DNA of 38,372 nt. Source: an uncultured beta proteobacterium. GTDB lineage: Bacteria > Pseudomonadota > Gammaproteobacteria > Burkholderiales > Burkholderiaceae. Under the pieces are notes generated by a model. It searched no databases. It was not told the origin of the DNA and saw only the letters and a program-made list of their open reading frames with translations. Numbering within the stretch: the stretch's first letter is position 1; each line of letters opens with the position of its first letter. A program made the position numbers and the translations under genes. Of this stretch, positions 36,376 to 38,372 are shown piece after piece. The stretch is taken from positions 1 through 38,372 of the forward strand of contig CAIXDG010000154.1 in NCBI GenBank assembly GCA_903918115.1. The letters are read 5' to 3'.

Positions 36376-37095
36376 ATGAAATCCCTGACCGCTTATCAAG
36401 AGGTGAAGCAAAAAATCACCGCTGATTTGGTCAGGGGTCGCTTTCCAATTGGCCAAGCTTTACCGGCTGAAAAAGATTTATCACATGAGTTCAACGTGTC
36501 GATTGGTACTTTGCGTAAGGCCGTCGATGAGCTGGTGGCTGAAGGAATTGTGATCAGGCGCCAAGGTAAAGGCACCTTTCAAGCAGAGCACGACTCAAAA
36601 CGCCAAATGTATTACTTCTTTCATGTTGTTAAGCATGATGTCGATAAAAAAATTACGCCTCAAGTTGAGTTAACTTCATTAAGTAGCGCTCTTGCGAATC
36701 GCGAAGAGGCCTTTAAACTTGAGATTAAAGAGGGTACCCCTGTTTGGCGTATCGTTAATCGGCTTTATCTAGAAAAACAATGTGTCATGATTGATCAAAT
36801 TACGTTAGAAAAAAAACGCTTTAAAAATTTAACGCGAAGTAATTTTGAAAACCGGCAAGGAAGTATTTATCAGTTATATCAAGTGAAGTATGGTCAGTCT
36901 GTAGCGCGAACGCGCGAACGCCTAAGGGCTGGTTTAGCTGGCAAGCAATTTGCCAGTTGGCTGGACTTAAAACCCCAATCTCCTGTCATAACGATTCGCC
37001 GGATTGCCTTTAATCTTCAAGATGAGCCGATTGAATGGCGTGTTTCAACTTTAAACACAGCTCAGCATGAATACTTTAATGAGCTAGTAGTTTGA
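36376..37095 (+). CDS. GntR/HutC-family regulator, probable regulator of the sulfolactate genes
   Basis: A 239-residue GntR regulator of the HutC subgroup. The winged helix-turn-helix occupies about residues 5-70 (PAEKDLSHEFNVSIGTLRKAVDELVAEG, then IVIRRQGKGTF), and a UTRA ligand-binding domain covers about residues 90-235. It lies 11 bases after suyB on the same strand, so it is probably part of that operon and occupies the place of regulators named SuyR in other sulfolactate clusters. Its likely operator is the 26-bp dyad before slcC. Its 3' end overlaps the convergent CobT-like gene by 12 bases. Effector unknown; sulfolactate or sulfopyruvate would be reasonable. Confidence 0.92.
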   Translation: MKSLTAYQEVKQKITADLVRGRFPIGQALPAEKDLSHEFNVSIGTLRKAVDELVAEGIVIRRQGKGTFQAEHDSKRQMYYFFHVVKHDVDKKITPQVELTSLSSALANREEAFKLEIKEGTPVWRIVNRLYLEKQCVMIDQITLEKKRFKNLTRSNFENRQGSIYQLYQVKYGQSVARTRERLRAGLAGKQFASWLDLKPQSPVITIRRIAFNLQDEPIEWRVSTLNTAQHEYFNELVV

Positions 37096-38372
37096 GTTTT
37101 TTTGACTGGCTTGTCCGGCTAATTCCTGGGCCCAATTACTAATTGCACTAACAACCAGCGCAGCTGAGGGTGGGGCAGTACTTTTACTGGTACTCAGTTC
37201 CCAACTTAAGCGCCTTTTAAATGCACTACGCATTTCTTCGCCGACCCCACAACCCCATACTTGAATATCAGTGTGCTTAGTCCACTCTAAGACATGAAGT
37301 AGGTGGTCTAGTAAAAATGCCTCACCATTTGCTTGGAGTGTGGCCCGATCCATTGGACAGCCATCCGAGAGCAGAATAATTTTTTTATCATGTCCATCTT
37401 GATTGGTTTGAGTTAAGCGCTGGGCCGCCCAAAGTAACGCTTCGCCGTCTAAGCTCTCTCGATAGAGATCGGGTTTTAGTAATGCGGCCATACCTAAACG
37501 GGCTCTACGCCAACTGGTTTGATGATCTTTAAAAATCCAATGGGCTCGCTCATTGAGTCGCCCTGGGTTGTTGCAACTCCCCGACTTTTGCCATTCTTTA
37601 AAAGGTCTACCACCTTGCCATGCAAGCGTGCTATAGCCCAAGACTTCTGTTGTAACACCGACGCCTTCTAAAATGCGCACCATCACATCAACAAAACTAG
37701 CCAGCTCGAGGCGATGCTCTTTCATCGATCCTGAGCAATCTAATAAAAAAGTAATTTGGGTTCGAGCTAGGGGCTTGGGGATCCGCTTTTTTTGAATTGC
37801 TTGCTGATGCGGGGAAGTTATGATTCGATTGAGATAGCGGCGATCTAGAAGGCCCTCACTTTCCGTGTTTTGCCATTGGCTTAGGTGAGGCTGAGCTAGT
37901 AGCTTGGTATAAAGCCGAATGAATTTCCCCCAAGGAATTTGCCAATCATGAATGCATTGATCGATTTCGCTGCGAAAATTTTGCAATTGCGCTGCTCTTA
38001 TCGCCGTTTGCGCTTTTATTTCCAGGTCATAGCTCGCATTAAAAATAGGATAGCGTGTCAGCGCTGCCGTATTCTCAAGTTGCTGTGCTTGGCGGCTTAC
38101 TGAGTTACGTGGTTTTTTTGGAAGGGCGATTGGGGGTTGATGCGGAGGAATCCAATCAATTAATAGTCCTGGTGAATTGATCTGTTTGCGTTTAGAGCGC
38201 AAACTCGGTTGGCTTTGATACTCAGCATGTACTAGCTCACCTACTAATTGAATGAGTAGTAAGGCTTGCTGGGAATATTGTTCTTGTTGCGTTTGCAAGA
38301 GTTTGAGTTGTTGAAGAATGGGCCCTGTTTCACTTGCAAGCCCAGCACGCGTTGCTTCAACAGTGTCTTGCA
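37084..38372 (-). CDS. CobT-like VWA-domain protein (5' end cut off by window edge)
   Basis: The visible 429 or so codons match the C-terminal part of CobT, a subunit of the aerobic cobaltochelatase CobNST. The VWA domain holds a MIDAS motif, FLLDCSGSMKEHR, then VEVLGY-like TEVLGYSTLAWQGG, PGRLNERAHWIFK, WRRARLGMAALL, DGEALLWAAQRL and LLSDGCPMD. The frame stays open to the last base of the window; the TTG at 38298 lies within the gene and is not its start. Upstream of the VWA domain the sequence is basic and glutamine-rich. CobT acts in aerobic cobalamin synthesis, but no other cob gene is visible, so a role with another metal chelatase remains possible. Confidence 0.82.
   Translation of the reverse strand, partial: QDTVEATRAGLASETGPILQQLKLLQTQQEQYSQQALLLIQLVGELVHAEYQSQPSLRSKRKQINSPGLLIDWIPPHQPPIALPKKPRNSVSRQAQQLENTAALTRYPIFNASYDLEIKAQTAIRAAQLQNFRSEIDQCIHDWQIPWGKFIRLYTKLLAQPHLSQWQNTESEGLLDRRYLNRIITSPHQQAIQKKRIPKPLARTQITFLLDCSGSMKEHRLELASFVDVMVRILEGVGVTTEVLGYSTLAWQGGRPFKEWQKSGSCNNPGRLNERAHWIFKDHQTSWRRARLGMAALLKPDLYRESLDGEALLWAAQRLTQTNQDGHDKKIILLSDGCPMDRATLQANGEAFLLDHLLHVLEWTKHTDIQVWGCGVGEEMRSAFKRRLSWELSTSKSTAPPSAALVVSAISNWAQELAGQASQKNSNY

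Overview
The window looks like the chromosome of a free-living betaproteobacterium of the Burkholderiaceae, most like a low-GC Polynucleobacter-type freshwater organism. That placement is an inference from gene content (isocitrate lyase, intracellular PHA depolymerase, complete isc operon, many solute-receptor transporters, tiny intergenic gaps) and the rather AT-rich sequence; no rRNA or other taxonomic marker is present. Coding density is very high, no gene-free stretch exceeds 300 bases, and I saw no tRNA, rRNA, insertion sequence, CRISPR array or prophage.

Layout. (1) 1-1395, plus: 3' end of isocitrate lyase with a strong terminator, then a HIT-family protein. (2) 1412-6847, minus: a TRAP transporter (dctP, dctQ, dctM) followed by a fused 5-oxoprolinase B/C subunit and subunit A, readable as one pyroglutamate uptake-and-hydrolysis operon. 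(3) 6962-11282, minus: aromatic aminotransferase, PHA depolymerase, a soluble RnfB-like ferredoxin, endonuclease III and a DUF1841 protein, tightly packed. (4) 11398-13587, plus: uvrB. (5) 13753-19136, plus: iscR-iscS-iscU-iscA-hscB-hscA-fdx, preceded by two tandem sites resembling type 1 IscR sites.

(6) 19142-37095: an organosulfonate catabolic region. A divergent LacI-family regulator with a matching operator precedes an SsuABC/TauABC-like ABC transporter with two different permeases, an HpsN-like histidinol-dehydrogenase-family enzyme, an SDR and a zinc alcohol dehydrogenase. Then comes an unusual respiratory module (Fe-S subunit, two membrane anchors, two-subunit class I fumarase/tartrate dehydratase, flavoprotein). 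After an orphan tripartite-tricarboxylate receptor on the minus strand come slcC, comC, suyA, suyB and a GntR regulator. Together these predict that 2,3-dihydroxypropane-1-sulfonate (DHPS) and both sulfolactate enantiomers are converted to (R)-sulfolactate and cleaved to pyruvate plus sulfite. (7) 37084-38372, minus: 5'-truncated CobT-like VWA protein, overlapping the GntR gene tail to tail.

The most unusual part is the embedded fumarate-reductase/fumarase module. Its flavoprotein has Cys53 where succinate dehydrogenases and fumarate reductases have the FAD-linking histidine, and its role beside sulfonate genes is not explained by the known pathway.
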